Below, one piece after another: positions 18,352-28,061 of a stretch of 64,000 bases of DNA. A program made the translations under genes and the position numbers. Every line of letters begins with the position of its first letter. Within the stretch, counting starts at the first letter, position 1. Source of the DNA: Corynebacterium ciconiae DSM 44920 (GTDB taxonomy: Bacteria; Actinomycetota; Actinomycetes; Mycobacteriales; Mycobacteriaceae); assembly GCF_030440575.1 (NCBI RefSeq), contig NZ_CP047189.1:558001-622000 (forward strand). The letters are read 5' to 3'. A model generated the notes under the pieces. It did no database searches and had not been told where the DNA came from. It saw nothing but the letters and a program-made list of their open reading frames with translations.

Positions 18352-20121
18352 ATGAGTAGCGATCGTCCGGAGCGGCTGACCGTCACCTCCCGCCACTACA
18401 ACGTGGTGGGGCTGATCGGCGTGGCTCTCTTTTTTGCTGCCGCCTACACGCCGTCGCTGCTGCCGCGTACGTGGTACTACCAGGGCATTGTCTCGGGGCT
18501 CACTGCCAATGTGGGCTACTGCGTCGGGCTGGGCCTCAGCCACGTGGGGTGGTTGGTGCTGCGGCGGCTCGGTCCCCGTGTGGCGCCTCTTAAGCTGAGC
18601 TATCGGCATCGGCGGATGGTCGACTATATCGGCATCGCTGTGCTGGGGGTGGTGGCTGTAGCAGTGGTGTGGGCGTCGGTGTCTTGGCAGGAACAGCTCG
18701 CCGCCGTGCAGGGCTTACCCACCCCGCACCTGAGTCGATTCTTGCCGTTGTCTGCGGCGCTCGGTTTGGCTGTGTGTTTCGGGTTGATCTGGCTGTGGCG
18801 GCTGTTGGCCGCGTGGGCAGAGTCCACCGCGGAGGCCCTCGAGCATCGAGGCATGCCCGCTGGGGCGGCAGCGGTGGTGGCCAATGTGTTCGTTGTAGTG
18901 ATCATGGCGGCCAGTGTGGGCATCATCATCCCGAACACTGGCCTGACCATCATTGAGCGCCAAGCCGCCGACCGCAATGCCACCTATCGCGAGGACATCG
19001 CCCCGCCCACGGTGGCATATCGCTCAGCTGGGCCAGGCAGCGATATTGAGTGGGAAGGTTTGGGCTATGAAGGCTCCCGCTTCATCGCCGATGGCGCTAC
19101 CAAGGAGGAGCTGGAGGCGGTCACCCACCGGCCCACCCGTGAGCCCATTCGCCTCTACGCGGGGGTGGGCAACGGCGCGAATATGCAGGAGCGCGTGGAT
19201 AAGCTCGTAGCGGAGCTGGACCGTACCGGTGCGGCGGATCGCCAAGCGTTGCTCATCGTGCCAGTCACTGGCACCGGCTGGGCCAATCCTGTTGCGGCCC
19301 AGGCCTTTGAGTTGCTTTTCGACGGCAACACCGCGATAGCCAGCGCCCAGTTTGGCGTGCTACCTTCTGCCGTGTCATTCCTCAGCGATTCCGATGCGGC
19401 GGCGCAGGCGGGGAGCGAATTGATCCACACGGTGGCTCGGTGGTGGTCAGATCTTCCGGCCGATCACCGTCCCCAGCTCTATCTTTATGGTGAATCTCTC
19501 GGCACTAAAGGGGTCGAAGCAGCCATGGAATCCTTGCGGGCGATGAGCGTGGAACCGGACGGAGTCTTCATGGTGGGCCCGCCGCGGAGCAATGAGTTGC
19601 ACCGCTGGCTCACATCTAATCGCGAACCTCATAGTCCGGAATATCAGCCGGTGATGCCTGATTCATCCGCCGTGCGCTTTGCTGCAACCGGCCGGCACGC
19701 TCGCCAGTTAGGGACCGAGTCGAGTTGGGGTGAGCACCGGCTGCTGTATCTGCAGCACGCCACCGACCCTGTGGTGTGGTGGGAACCGAATCTGTTGTGG
19801 AAACGTCCTGATTGGCTTCTTGAATCACCAGGACCAGGCCGAGCCCCGCAGATGGCGTGGTATCCCGTGATCACTTTTTGGCAAGTCAGTGCTGACCTCG
19901 GTGGAGCGGCTGATGTGCCGGACGGGTTTGGCCATAACTACGCTACAGAGCTTCTCGATGGCTGGATCGCCGTGACCCGCAGTCCTCGATCCAGTGACGC
20001 CGACACCGCAGCATTGCGCGCAGAGCTGAACACCCTGCTTGCGGCACAAGGGCCGGAGAAGGGCCATATTAGCCACGTCAGTGGTGAACATTACGCGCGG
20101 AATGCGGGCACATCACATTAA
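18352..20121 (+). CDS. Membrane alpha/beta-hydrolase (Abhydrolase_9 type)
   Basis: Protein of about 589 aa. Residues about 20-205 hold five or so transmembrane segments (PSLLPRTWYYQGIVSGLTAN is characteristic of the family N-terminal region). The remaining C-terminal part is a hydrolase domain with nucleophile elbow GESLG (LYLYGESLGTKG) and a late His/Asp region (QHATDPVVWW, FGHNY). This two-part layout matches the actinobacterial Abhydrolase_9_N/Abhydrolase_9 proteins; the substrate is unknown, with a lipid or envelope ester plausible. The ATG at 18352 is preferred to a GTG 9 nt upstream. Confidence 0.88.
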   Translation: MSSDRPERLTVTSRHYNVVGLIGVALFFAAAYTPSLLPRTWYYQGIVSGLTANVGYCVGLGLSHVGWLVLRRLGPRVAPLKLSYRHRRMVDYIGIAVLGVVAVAVVWASVSWQEQLAAVQGLPTPHLSRFLPLSAALGLAVCFGLIWLWRLLAAWAESTAEALEHRGMPAGAAAVVANVFVVVIMAASVGIIIPNTGLTIIERQAADRNATYREDIAPPTVAYRSAGPGSDIEWEGLGYEGSRFIADGATKEELEAVTHRPTREPIRLYAGVGNGANMQERVDKLVAELDRTGAADRQALLIVPVTGTGWANPVAAQAFELLFDGNTAIASAQFGVLPSAVSFLSDSDAAAQAGSELIHTVARWWSDLPADHRPQLYLYGESLGTKGVEAAMESLRAMSVEPDGVFMVGPPRSNELHRWLTSNREPHSPEYQPVMPDSSAVRFAATGRHARQLGTESSWGEHRLLYLQHATDPVVWWEPNLLWKRPDWLLESPGPGRAPQMAWYPVITFWQVSADLGGAADVPDGFGHNYATELLDGWIAVTRSPRSSDADTAALRAELNTLLAAQGPEKGHISHVSGEHYARNAGTSH

Positions 20122-20142
20122 GGTAAAAAAACCTTTTTCCTC

Positions 20143-20148
20143 TAGCAT
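20143..20148 (+). promoter_or_regulatory. Putative -10 box for the gene at 20178
   Basis: TAGCAT followed by a small CCCC-GTAA-GGGG hairpin (20149-20160) just before the ribosome site. No strong -35 is visible. Confidence 0.3.
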
Positions 20149-20177
20149 CCCCGTAAGGGGGGAGTAAGGTTTTGGTT

Positions 20178-20582
20178 ATGAAATCTCAGACTCAAAAACT
20201 AGCTCCCACGTCCCTCATTGTCGCCTATTGGGCAGCGGCCATCTCGGTGGTGGCATCGATCATCATCATGGTGCTGCTCTACGCGGTAGCCTCCAGCGCT
20301 GCTGAAGTCCCCATGTTCATCTCCGTGATTGCGATGAACCTTTCCGCTCTTATTGCCCTCGTTGCCGCGATCGTGGCGGCGGTGCAGTACTCGGGTCCAG
20401 TACGAACCCACGCCGTGGTTCTCATCGCGGCCATTGTGCTTGGGCGCATCATTCTCGGCGTTGGCGGGGCCATCGACAGTGCGGGGGTGCTCGCGGCCCT
20501 CCAAGTCTTGAGCATCGTGCTCTTGCTGGGTGCGGTGGTGTACTTAAGCTCTGGGCTGAAAAAGGGGATTGCCGCCGCCTAA
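20178..20582 (+). CDS. Small four-TM membrane protein
   Basis: Protein of 134 aa, nearly all hydrophobic, with four predicted transmembrane helices (about 16-38, 50-72, 79-97, 103-127) and a short basic N-terminus. I do not recognise a family; DUF-type small membrane proteins of this shape are common in corynebacteria. The ATG at 20178 has AAGG 8 nt upstream. The gene stands alone between the hydrolase gene and the tRNA-Lys terminator. Confidence 0.7.
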   Translation: MKSQTQKLAPTSLIVAYWAAAISVVASIIIMVLLYAVASSAAEVPMFISVIAMNLSALIALVAAIVAAVQYSGPVRTHAVVLIAAIVLGRIILGVGGAIDSAGVLAALQVLSIVLLLGAVVYLSSGLKKGIAAA

Positions 20583-20642
20583 GAGGGGGCCCGGAGATCA
20601 TCGCCGGGCTTGCGCCGGGGTGTGACCCGTAGAACGAGACAA

Positions 20643-20670
20643 CCCCCGTTGGGAAAGATCCCAACGGGGG
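20643..20670 (-). terminator. Intrinsic terminator of tRNA-Lys
   Basis: Perfect 12-bp stem (CCCCCGTTGGGA / TCCCAACGGGGG) with a 4-nt loop, just 3' of tRNA-Lys on the minus strand. It is followed by TTGTCTC, so the T-tract is moderate. Confidence 0.75.
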
Positions 20671-20677
20671 TATACTG

Positions 20678-20750
<73 letters not shown>

Positions 20751-20800
20751 AAGTTGTGCGTTCCCGCCGTAGTGGCCGGTGCGCTGTGCAACGAGATGTT

Positions 20801-20829
20801 ATATTACAAACAGTTCTATACCTTGTAAA
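20801..20829 (-). promoter_or_regulatory. Strong promoter of tRNA-Lys
   Basis: Reverse strand TTTACA, 17-nt spacer, TAATAT. Both boxes are close to the sigma-A consensus and lie in a locally AT-rich stretch. A start about 7 nt downstream leaves a leader of roughly 45 nt before the tRNA. Confidence 0.7.
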
Positions 20830-21171
20830 ATCGCCAGCTCACGCACCATTTTGTGGTGCGATGAGTGTAGGTGTGTGGTGCTGGCTTTCTTGTGTGGCTG
20901 CGGGGCTACTGGCAGATGTGCGGGCTCGGGCGCGAGGGCGGCGGGTGTCTTAGGCTGCCGAGTAGGGTGGGGCGAAGCGTCTTCTGGTGGCGAGGGCTTC
21001 GAAATTGTGTGTAATGCTGCTGACCTCGGTAAATGTGATATATCAACAATCGGTGTCATTTTCGGTGCGCAACAGTTTGGTCACGGTTTTGTGAACAGCA
21101 CTTTTCGAGGCGATCTAGGTGGGTGGCCCCGTGTAGAATCCAGCGAGACTATGGTTTTTCGACGGAGTGAA
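20830..21171. other. Intergenic stretch before the L,D-transpeptidase gene
   Basis: About 340 nt without a convincing gene. Small ORFs on either strand have poor composition and no ribosome site. Towards the end there is a -10-like TAGAAT (21134-21139), probably the promoter of the transpeptidase gene. Nothing else is evident. Confidence 0.5.
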
Positions 21172-22425
21172 ATGGTTAGCACAGGACAGTTCTTCTTTGA
21201 TGGTCAGGCGGGCGCAGTCCGCGGGGGTTTTTCGGCTCGTTCTCGGCTGCTGCGCGCGCTCGTGGCGATGCTCGCCGCGTGTTCGCTGGTTCTTGCGGGA
21301 TGCACGATTGATGATGGCAAGGCGGATGAGGAAGCAGCGGAATCTTCTCAGGCGGCCAAGGCCCGTGAAGAGGAAAAGCCCACGCTGAATGTGGGGGATG
21401 AGGCCACGGATGTTAATCCCACCGATCCCATCGAGGTCACTGTGGAGCACACCAAGCTGAAGTCGGTGACCATGACAAATGAGTCCGGCAAGGTGGTGGA
21501 AGCCGAGATCACTGACGGTGGCAAAAAGTGGCACACCACCGAGCCGCTCGGCTACTTCCGTACCTACACAGTGGATGCCAAGGCTGAAAACGGCCAATCC
21601 CTCGAGACGAGCTTCACCACCGTCGCTCCCGATGGTCAAGCAGACGTGTACTTGGCCCCGGCTGATGGCTCCACGGTGGGCGTCGGTCAGACCATTTCCT
21701 TCCGCTTCAATGCGCCGATTAAGGATCGCCACGCCGCTCAGGATGCGATCACCGTGAAGACCACCCCCGAGGTCGAGGGTGCCTTCTACTGGCTCAACAA
21801 TTCTGAGCTGCGCTGGCGCCCTGCCGAGTTTTGGCCGGTAGGTACCGAGGTGGAGGTGAAGGCAGACATTTATGGTGTCGATTTGGGCAATGGCATGTAC
21901 GGTAATGCCGACAACGAGACCTCATTCAGCATTGGCGACGAGATCATCAGTACTGTCGACGACTCCACCAAGACCATGACCGTGACCAAGAATGGGGAAG
22001 TGGTGAAGACGATGCCGGTGTCTTTGGGTGATTCTCAGTTCCCCACTCCGAACGGCACCTACATGATCGGTGATCAAAACCCCTCGATGATCATGGACTC
22101 TTCCACCTTCGGTCTGGCCGTGGACAGCCCTCGCGGCTACCGGCAGAACGTGGATTGGGCTACTCAGATGTCTTGGTCGGGTATCTATGTGCACTCCGCC
22201 CCGTGGTCGCTGTGGGCCCAGGGCAGCACCAATACCTCCCACGGTTGTGTGAACGTCTCGCCGGAAAACGCCAAGTGGTTCCAAGAGTTCGTGAAACGCG
22301 GCGACGTGGTGAAGGTGAAAAACACCATCGGCGGCGAGCTCTCCGGCTATGACGGTCTCGGCGACTGGAATATTCCTTGGGAGACATGGAAGAAGGGCAA
22401 CGCAGACGAGACCTCCGCCTGGTAG
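21172..22425 (+). CDS. L,D-transpeptidase lipoprotein (YkuD, LppS/LdtMt2-like)
   Basis: Exported enzyme that forms 3-3 crosslinks in peptidoglycan, 417 aa from this start. The signal peptide ends in a lipobox (LVLAGC, lipidated C44) after an Arg-rich n-region. Two Ig-like domains follow (about 85-200), then the YkuD domain with catalytic H341 (VHSAPW) and C359 in SHGCVN. The order is that of actinobacterial LdtMt2/LppS proteins. An ATG at 21151 is a possible earlier start; GGAG just before 21172 is close but usable. A perfect terminator follows the gene. Confidence 0.95.
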   Translation: MVSTGQFFFDGQAGAVRGGFSARSRLLRALVAMLAACSLVLAGCTIDDGKADEEAAESSQAAKAREEEKPTLNVGDEATDVNPTDPIEVTVEHTKLKSVTMTNESGKVVEAEITDGGKKWHTTEPLGYFRTYTVDAKAENGQSLETSFTTVAPDGQADVYLAPADGSTVGVGQTISFRFNAPIKDRHAAQDAITVKTTPEVEGAFYWLNNSELRWRPAEFWPVGTEVEVKADIYGVDLGNGMYGNADNETSFSIGDEIISTVDDSTKTMTVTKNGEVVKTMPVSLGDSQFPTPNGTYMIGDQNPSMIMDSSTFGLAVDSPRGYRQNVDWATQMSWSGIYVHSAPWSLWAQGSTNTSHGCVNVSPENAKWFQEFVKRGDVVKVKNTIGGELSGYDGLGDWNIPWETWKKGNADETSAW

Positions 22426-22453
22426 CCCAAACCGAGTCGTCGGAACATGCCAC

Positions 22454-22489
22454 AAAGGCCCAGCCATCACGCTTGATGGCTGGGCCTTT
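22454..22489. terminator. Bidirectional intrinsic terminator
   Basis: Perfect 16-bp stem AAAGGCCCAGCCATCA / TGATGGCTGGGCCTTT with a 4-nt loop, between the convergent transpeptidase (ends 22425) and LLM oxidoreductase (ends 22510) genes. A/T tracts at both feet suit termination in both directions. Confidence 0.85.
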
Positions 22490-22509
22490 GACCTGTGTCG
22501 AGCCGCCAA

Positions 22510-23508
22510 TTACCGGGCCGGTGCAGCACCCGGCAGCTGCCAAGCGGTGGAGAGGATCTCCATGGCATTGAGCATTGCCTCGTGCGAAGGGGATTGCAGC
22601 GAGATCATCAGCTCATTGGCGCCGGTGCGCTCCTGAAAATCCGTGAGATAGCTGTGTACCTTATCGGCGGTGCCGATCGCGGTATAGCGCATCATGGTGC
22701 TCACCTGTTGTCCCGCATAGGATCCCATGAGCTCGTCGAGCTGTTCATCGCTGATCTCACGTCCCCGTGCGGCTAGGGACCTCACGCGACTGCGCCGTAC
22801 CTGGGCGAAGTCCTCATGGGCGCGGTCGGTGGTATCGGCGGCTGTCACATTGACCGCCGCGATCACGTAGGGCTCGGGGTGCTGCGGGCTGGGCTGGTAG
22901 CGCTCACGGTAGACGGCGATCGCCTCATCGAGGTGCTGGGGTGCGAAGTGCGAGGCGAAGGCGTACGGCAGTCCGAGTTGCGCGGCCAGTTGGGCCCCAA
23001 AGAGGGAGGAGCCAAGGATGTACAGCGGCACCTCGGTGCCGGAGCCGGGAACAGCCTGCACGCCGGGGATCCGGCTGGCCCCAGAGAGGTAACCCTGCAG
23101 TTCGGCGACATCCTCGGGAAAGCGTTCGGCGGAGCGAGGGGAGCGTCGTAAAGCCTGCACCGTGCGCTGATCGGTGCCGGGCGCGCGCCCCAAGCCCAGC
23201 CCGATGCGCCCAGGATACATCTCCTCGAGGGCTCCGAATTGTTCGGCGATCACGAGCGGAGCGTGGTTCGGCAGCATCACCCCGCCGGCGCCGAGCTTGA
23301 TGGTAGAGGTGTGGGCGCCAACATGGGCGATCAGCACCGCAGGGCTAGAGGAGGCGATGCGGGGCATGTTGTGGTGCTCCGCGTACCAGATGCGCTCATA
23401 GCCCAGCTGTTCTGCGCGCTGCGCGAGGTGGACCGAACGGGCGAAGCTGTCGCGGGGCCGTTCCCCGTCATAGACGAGGGCGAAATCAATGAGTGACAGC
23501 GGAATCAT
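22510..23508 (-). CDS. LLM-class flavin-dependent oxidoreductase (MsnO8-like)
   Basis: Luciferase-like monooxygenase fold of about 332 aa, using reduced FMN or F420-type flavin. Family marks are IPLSLIDFALV at the N-terminus, YAEHHNMPRIASSSPAVLIAH, the GAGGVMLPNHAPLVIAEQFG segment and GRIGLGLGRAPGTD. This pattern belongs to the MsnO8/YhbW-like group, whose substrates are mostly unknown. The ATG at 23508 has AAAGG 6 nt upstream; an ATG at 23523 is a weaker alternative. The gene is monocistronic, with terminators on both sides. Confidence 0.92.
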   Translation of the reverse strand: MIPLSLIDFALVYDGERPRDSFARSVHLAQRAEQLGYERIWYAEHHNMPRIASSSPAVLIAHVGAHTSTIKLGAGGVMLPNHAPLVIAEQFGALEEMYPGRIGLGLGRAPGTDQRTVQALRRSPRSAERFPEDVAELQGYLSGASRIPGVQAVPGSGTEVPLYILGSSLFGAQLAAQLGLPYAFASHFAPQHLDEAIAVYRERYQPSPQHPEPYVIAAVNVTAADTTDRAHEDFAQVRRSRVRSLAARGREISDEQLDELMGSYAGQQVSTMMRYTAIGTADKVHSYLTDFQERTGANELMISLQSPSHEAMLNAMEILSTAWQLPGAAPAR

Positions 23509-23555
23509 GCGTGCCTTTCTCATACGGCGGTTGTACCCCACCCACTGTAGAGAAA

Positions 23556-23576
23556 AGGCCCACACGCGGTGGGCCT
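23556..23576 (-). terminator. Intrinsic terminator of the YkvI-type gene
   Basis: Stem AGGCCCAC/GTGGGCCT with a 5-nt loop, followed on the minus strand by TTTTCTCT, 50 nt after the stop at 23629. Confidence 0.85.
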
Positions 23577-23628
23577 GTCTCGGTGCTTATCTCCTAGCGC
23601 GCGGTGGCGGCGCGGTGCAAGCGTGGGT

Positions 23629-24936
23629 TTAAGACTTTGTGGACTCCTCGGAGCCGTTATCGAGCACACGATCGGCGTCTTCTTGGCTGAAGTCGATGGA
23701 ATCGTCCTGCACGAGGGAGTCGGTGACTTCCTCGTTTACTGCATCGGAGAGGTAGCCATCAGAGATCTGGGAGTCACCCACCAGCTTCTTCATCTCCTTG
23801 GCGTGCTCGTCGGTGAACTCCTCGTCCGGGTGGTGCTTGCGGTAGGCGAGGGAACGAATCTTGCTGCGTCGCTCAGACTCGGAGGCGATCTTCGAACGAT
23901 CACGCAGGTAGAAGATCACCAGCACCGCGATGAGGATCAGGCCCAGGTAGCCGAGAATCGGATAGACCTTCGCCATCAAGGAACCGAAACCGATGAAGGA
24001 GATGGCATAGCCGATCAGGGTGGCGATGATGAAGTAGAGACGGAACTTGGACTGCTTACCGGCGGATAGGCGGCGGCCCAGGGCATAGAACATGCCGATC
24101 GCCGAGTTGTAGATCATGGCGTAGACGATGAACACCGCGATCACGGCCATCACTGGGTGGATGTGCTCGAAGAGAGTGAGGTTGGGTACCGAGGAGCCCT
24201 CCACCTTGTCAGCGCCGAGGAAGAGCGTCACCGAGATCATCACCAACAAGATGGTGTAAGTGATACCGCCCACCAGTCCGCCGAGGGAGGACTCGCGCGG
24301 GTCGAGGTAGCTGCCGCCGATCACAAGCACCATGGAGATCGCCATGATCTCCACCAAGCCTGCGTAGTTAATAGCCGAGAGCCACCAGGGGTGGATGGGG
24401 GACTCTGCCTGCACAGCGACATCGTTGAGGCTGGACATATCGTCCGGCAGGTTGAACATCATGTAGACGAAGGCGATGATCACCGCGATAATCATGGCCG
24501 GAGTGAGGGCACCGATCACGTTGGAGACCTTGTTGATGTCCAAGAAGCCGGAGGCCAGCACCAGCACCAGCATGACGGTGGAGCCCACCCAGGTAGGCCA
24601 GCCGAATTGCTGGTCGAAGGTGGAGCCCGCGCCGGCGAGCATCACAAAACCAAGGCTGAACAGGGTGATCATCACCGAGATGTCCATGAAGCGGGCTACC
24701 CACTTCTTGGAGATGTCTTCAAAGACCTCGTTGTGCTCATCAGCGAGGAAGTAGCTGCCCAGCTGCAGCGAAAGCATACCGCCGACTGAGATCAGCAAAC
24801 CTGCCAGCACCGCGCCGGCGATACCGATGCCGCCGTGGGAGACAAAGTATTGGATCGTTTCTTGGCCGGTGGCGAAGCCGGCACCCACAAGCAGGCCAAT
24901 AAAGGCCAGCGTGATGGATATGACGCGTTTAACCAT
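23629..24936 (-). CDS. YkvI-family membrane transporter
   Basis: Integral membrane protein of 435 aa with about ten to eleven helices, then a cytosolic tail of roughly 90 charged residues. The first helix GLLVGAGFATGQETIQYF is typical of YkvI proteins, relatives of the APC/BCCT superfamily with unknown substrate. The tail (EFTDEHAKEMKKLVGDSQIS and an Asp/Glu-rich end) is unusual and may be regulatory. AAGGA lies 11 nt before the ATG. No operon partner is apparent. Confidence 0.87.
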   Translation of the reverse strand: MVKRVISITLAFIGLLVGAGFATGQETIQYFVSHGGIGIAGAVLAGLLISVGGMLSLQLGSYFLADEHNEVFEDISKKWVARFMDISVMITLFSLGFVMLAGAGSTFDQQFGWPTWVGSTVMLVLVLASGFLDINKVSNVIGALTPAMIIAVIIAFVYMMFNLPDDMSSLNDVAVQAESPIHPWWLSAINYAGLVEIMAISMVLVIGGSYLDPRESSLGGLVGGITYTILLVMISVTLFLGADKVEGSSVPNLTLFEHIHPVMAVIAVFIVYAMIYNSAIGMFYALGRRLSAGKQSKFRLYFIIATLIGYAISFIGFGSLMAKVYPILGYLGLILIAVLVIFYLRDRSKIASESERRSKIRSLAYRKHHPDEEFTDEHAKEMKKLVGDSQISDGYLSDAVNEEVTDSLVQDDSIDFSQEDADRVLDNGSEESTKS

Positions 24937-25100
24937 GAATCTGTTCAGTCCTTAGGGGAATACGAGAGTAAAAAATGCGCAACGACGCCGCCTAGGTGTA
25001 GAGCTCGGGCGCGTCGTGCGAGTCTCACTAAGACTAAGAAAGCGCTCTCAGCATGCAAACGAGAAGCGGCCCTGAGCAGTGTAAACGCCCATAGTTGTTA

Positions 25101-25149
25101 TAGGATTGTTATTAAACAAGGAGAAAGTGTGACGTGGCTTTCTTGTTAG
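25101..25149 (+). promoter_or_regulatory. Orphan promoter/ribosome site with six-codon ORF
   Basis: TAGGAT (25101-25106) is followed by AAGGAG (25118-25123) and, 5 nt later, a GTG that opens an ORF of only six codons (MTWLSC) ending TAG at 25149. The spacing is ideal, yet no gene follows on this strand; downstream lies the antisense of the TPP enzyme gene. It may be a decayed gene start, an antisense transcript, or chance. Confidence 0.3.
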
Positions 25150-25185
25150 TTCTGGGTATCTAATAGGCTGCCGACTGTTGGTGTA

Positions 25186-26799
25186 TTAGCTTGCTTCCCA
25201 CATGCGCAGGCGGGTGCGAAGAAGCACCACCTGTGGGCCTGAAGGGGCGGCGAACGCTGCGGTGAGTACCTCGGCCAGTGACTCTGGAGTGGCCTCGGTG
25301 GCGGGGACACCGAAGGATCTGGCGAGGGCGAGGAAATCAGGGCCCGTGAGTTCGGTGGCGGTGCTGCGCCCGAAACGGCCCTCCATGTATTCCCGCAGAA
25401 TTCCATAGCCGCCGTCATCAATAATCAACCACGTCACTGCAAGGTCGTGCTGGACGGCTGTCGCCAGTTCAGCAATGGAATACATAGCGGAACCATCGCC
25501 CGTGACAGCCAGCACTCTGCGGCCGGAGCCGATCGCTGCGCCGCAGGCGGCAGGGAAGGCGAAACCCAGCCCGCCGGCGCCTTGGGCGCTGTGCATCGCG
25601 CCCGCGCGAACATCCCAGATATTCCACGCCCAATAGGCGGCGATCGTCATATCCCAGAACGTCTCTGCCGTATCGGGGATCGCTTGCCGAATAGCCGCCA
25701 TGATTGCCCGCTCATGGGCCAAGTCCTGGGTGTCGAGCCGCGCTGAAACCCGCCGAGACAACGCGGCCACGGTGGCGGCCGCGTTGTGTGAAGCGGCAGG
25801 AACGAGCGGCAGCAGGGCCAGGGGGAACTCCGAGATATCCGCACAGATTCCAAGACAAGAATGATTCGAACCTAGCACCAGCGGATCGGCATCCACATGG
25901 ATGAGCTCTCCTTGCGGGTGGAGTGAGTAGTAATTGGAGCTCACCTCACCCAAGGAAGAGCCCAGGACCAAAAGAGTCTCGGCCTCGGCAAGCAGCGTGC
26001 TCACATGCCTATCCTCGATAAACCCCACCCGCAGCGGATGCGCGGCCGGAAGCGCGGACACCCCACCGGCTGTGCACACCACGGGAGCGTCAAGGCGCTC
26101 GGCAAGGGTACGTAGGAGGCTCGAAGCCCCGGACCGGCAGACCCCGCCGCCGGCAAGAATCACCGTGGATGTTTCGCTCATGAGTTCCGCGGCGCGCTCG
26201 ACGAGGCCGGGGAATGGGCGGCGAGGGTCGATGCTCACCGCTAGATCAGTCACCGGCGGCAGTGCGCACGCATAGTCGAGCTCTTCCAGCAGCACATCCT
26301 GTGGAATCTCCACCCACGCGGGGCCCTGTGGGGCAGTCAGGGCTGCCGTGTAGGCGTCGACAAGCACGGCAGGAATCGCAGCGGTATGGCGAACGGTGCG
26401 CTGGTAGCAGCTGACATTGCGCACAGACTCGAGCTGGTTATCTAACTCATGCAGCATGCCTTTGCGGCGCGCCCCCAGGCCATCACGGGGAATCTGGGAG
26501 CAGATCACGAGCATGGGCACCCCAGTGGCATTCGCCTCCTGCAATCCCGCGAGAGCAGTAAGCGCCCCTGGCCCAGTGGAGAGAAACAGCGCCGCCGGCC
26601 GATCTGTGCTGCGGGCATAGCCATCGGCGGCGAAAGCGGCACTATTTTCCACTCGGCTGGAGTGAAAGATCATGGGGCCTCGCGCGAGGGCATCGAAAAG
26701 CCCTAAAGCATGCTGGCCCGGGATGCCGAAAGCGTGAGTGATACCAAGGGCAGTGAGGCATTCGATCACTACGTCCCCGCCCGTACGCTTCGTCATCAT
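25186..26799 (-). CDS. Thiamine pyrophosphate-dependent decarboxylase (AruI/benzoylformate decarboxylase-like)
   Basis: TPP enzyme of 537 aa with the three-domain layout of the acetolactate synthase/2-keto acid decarboxylase family: Pyr domain with the activating Glu (E51 in RVENSAAFAADGYAR), a middle domain (about 190-320), and PP domain with the GDG diphosphate motif (AVTGDGSAMYSIAE). It is encoded 8 nt after the ureohydrolase gene on the same strand. That pairing suggests a 2-keto acid with a guanidino group, such as 2-ketoarginine (AruI reaction giving 4-guanidinobutyraldehyde), rather than acetolactate synthesis. Two adjacent ATGs (26799 and 26796) are both possible, after AGGGG. Confidence 0.85.
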   Translation of the reverse strand: MMTKRTGGDVVIECLTALGITHAFGIPGQHALGLFDALARGPMIFHSSRVENSAAFAADGYARSTDRPAALFLSTGPGALTALAGLQEANATGVPMLVICSQIPRDGLGARRKGMLHELDNQLESVRNVSCYQRTVRHTAAIPAVLVDAYTAALTAPQGPAWVEIPQDVLLEELDYACALPPVTDLAVSIDPRRPFPGLVERAAELMSETSTVILAGGGVCRSGASSLLRTLAERLDAPVVCTAGGVSALPAAHPLRVGFIEDRHVSTLLAEAETLLVLGSSLGEVSSNYYSLHPQGELIHVDADPLVLGSNHSCLGICADISEFPLALLPLVPAASHNAAATVAALSRRVSARLDTQDLAHERAIMAAIRQAIPDTAETFWDMTIAAYWAWNIWDVRAGAMHSAQGAGGLGFAFPAACGAAIGSGRRVLAVTGDGSAMYSIAELATAVQHDLAVTWLIIDDGGYGILREYMEGRFGRSTATELTGPDFLALARSFGVPATEATPESLAEVLTAAFAAPSGPQVVLLRTRLRMWEAS

Positions 26800-26807
26800 G
26801 ATGCCCC

Positions 26808-27806
26808 TTATCCCTCGCCAGCGCTTGCTCGTCGATCCGCCATGAGACAAATGAGGTCATAGACCACATGGGCGGCGGCAATGCCGGTGATGTCCGCGTG
26901 ATCGTAGGCGGGGGAGACCTCCACCACGTCCGCGCCCACGAGGTTCAAGCCCCGCAGTCCGCGAATGATCTCGAGGATTTCTCGCGAGGTGAGCCCGCCA
27001 GCCTCGGGGGTGCCGGTGCCAGGGGCGTGCGCCGGATCCAACACATCGATGTCCACCGAAACATAGAGCGGACGATCGCCTACGCGTTGGCGAAGCAGCT
27101 GGACAACCTCGCCCACCCCGCGAGTGAACACATCTGCGCTAGTGATGATGCCAAAACCCAGACGGCGATCATCCTCGAGGTCCTCCGCGCCATAAAGCGG
27201 CCCCCGCGTGCCCACATGGCACAGCGCATCGGTATCAATAATCCCTTCTTCCACCGCGCGCCGAAACGGCGTGCCATGGGTATAGTCCGCGCCGAAGTAG
27301 CTGTCCCAGGTGTCCAGATGCGCATCGAAGTGCAGCAAAGCCACCGGGGCGCCGGCGCGTGCCGTGGCTGCTCGCAGCAATGGCAGCGCGATGGTGTGAT
27401 CCCCACCGAGTGCGACCAGCGAGGCCCCCTCGCGGGTCAGCTCCAGCGCATCCTGTTCGATGGATGCAAGGGCGTCTTCGATAGCGAAGGGATTGACCGC
27501 CATGTCGCCCGCGTCAGCCACTTGCACCTGCGCGAAAGGCGAGGTGGACGTCGCCGGATTGAAGGGGCGAAGCAAACGAGAGGAGTGGCGAATATGGTTG
27601 CAGCCGAAGCGCGCGCCGGGTCGATAGGACACGCCAGTATCAAAGGGCACACCAACGATGGCGATATCGGCGCGCCGCCCCTCGGCTGTCAGATCCCGCA
27701 GCCGGGGTAGGAGTGCGAAGGTGGATTCCCCGCCATAGCGGGGAACGCGGGAAGAGTCCACGGGGCCGATGTGTCCCCCGTCATTCACGCGAGGCGAGTC
27801 AAGCAC
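26808..27806 (-). CDS. Agmatinase/guanidinobutyrase-family ureohydrolase
   Basis: Binuclear-manganese ureohydrolase of about 332 aa that splits a guanidino compound into urea and an amine. Metal motifs are [16 protein letters not shown] and [19 protein letters not shown]. The family covers agmatinase, guanidinobutyrase (GbuA) and guanidinopropionase; sequence motifs alone do not fix the substrate. With the adjacent decarboxylase and a semialdehyde dehydrogenase nearby, 4-guanidinobutyrate to GABA plus urea is my preferred reading. The start is uncertain: AAAGGA lies 11 nt before the GTG at 27806, while GTGs at 27815 and 27842 are alternatives. Confidence 0.87.
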   Translation of the reverse strand: MLDSPRVNDGGHIGPVDSSRVPRYGGESTFALLPRLRDLTAEGRRADIAIVGVPFDTGVSYRPGARFGCNHIRHSSRLLRPFNPATSTSPFAQVQVADAGDMAVNPFAIEDALASIEQDALELTREGASLVALGGDHTIALPLLRAATARAGAPVALLHFDAHLDTWDSYFGADYTHGTPFRRAVEEGIIDTDALCHVGTRGPLYGAEDLEDDRRLGFGIITSADVFTRGVGEVVQLLRQRVGDRPLYVSVDIDVLDPAHAPGTGTPEAGGLTSREILEIIRGLRGLNLVGADVVEVSPAYDHADITGIAAAHVVYDLICLMADRRASAGEG

Positions 27807-27966
27807 AATGATCACGGTCCTTTCCACAACGAGCTCAACCACGTCGGTGCGCGTGAGAGCCGGCGGAGGGGCGGGGTGGATATGCAGGGCACACGACCGA
27901 TCTATCCCTACACGTGGGCGCCCTCATGCTCACGCTATGCTGCCTTAGAGGCCGCTATGACGAGAG

Positions 27967-27997
27967 TGTACCTACCTTAAATGTGAGGTGCAGTACA
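27967..27997. promoter_or_regulatory. Imperfect inverted repeat in divergent promoter region
   Basis: TGTAC-CTACCT and AGGTGCA-GTACA form an interrupted dyad (outer arms TGTAC/GTACA, inner ACCT/AGGT). It lies between the divergent ureohydrolase and symporter genes, so it is a candidate operator. Confidence 0.35.
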
Positions 27998-28049
27998 TTT
28001 TTTGCGCTCACGCGACCCCAGTCACTACCGGGGTGGGCTGCAGGCGGCC

Positions 28050-28061
28050 GTGTACATACAC
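28050..28061. promoter_or_regulatory. GTGTACATACAC dyad upstream of symporter
   Basis: Two 5-bp arms (GTGTA/TACAC) with a 2-bp spacer, 22 bp before the symporter ATG. It shares the TGTAC element with the dyad at 27967-27997, suggesting two sites for one regulator. Confidence 0.4.

Noticed and set aside
20799..21059. Minus-strand ORF (86 codons) between tRNA-Lys and the transpeptidase gene
   Set aside because: Pro/His/Ala-rich with no ribosome site; overlaps the tRNA promoter region.
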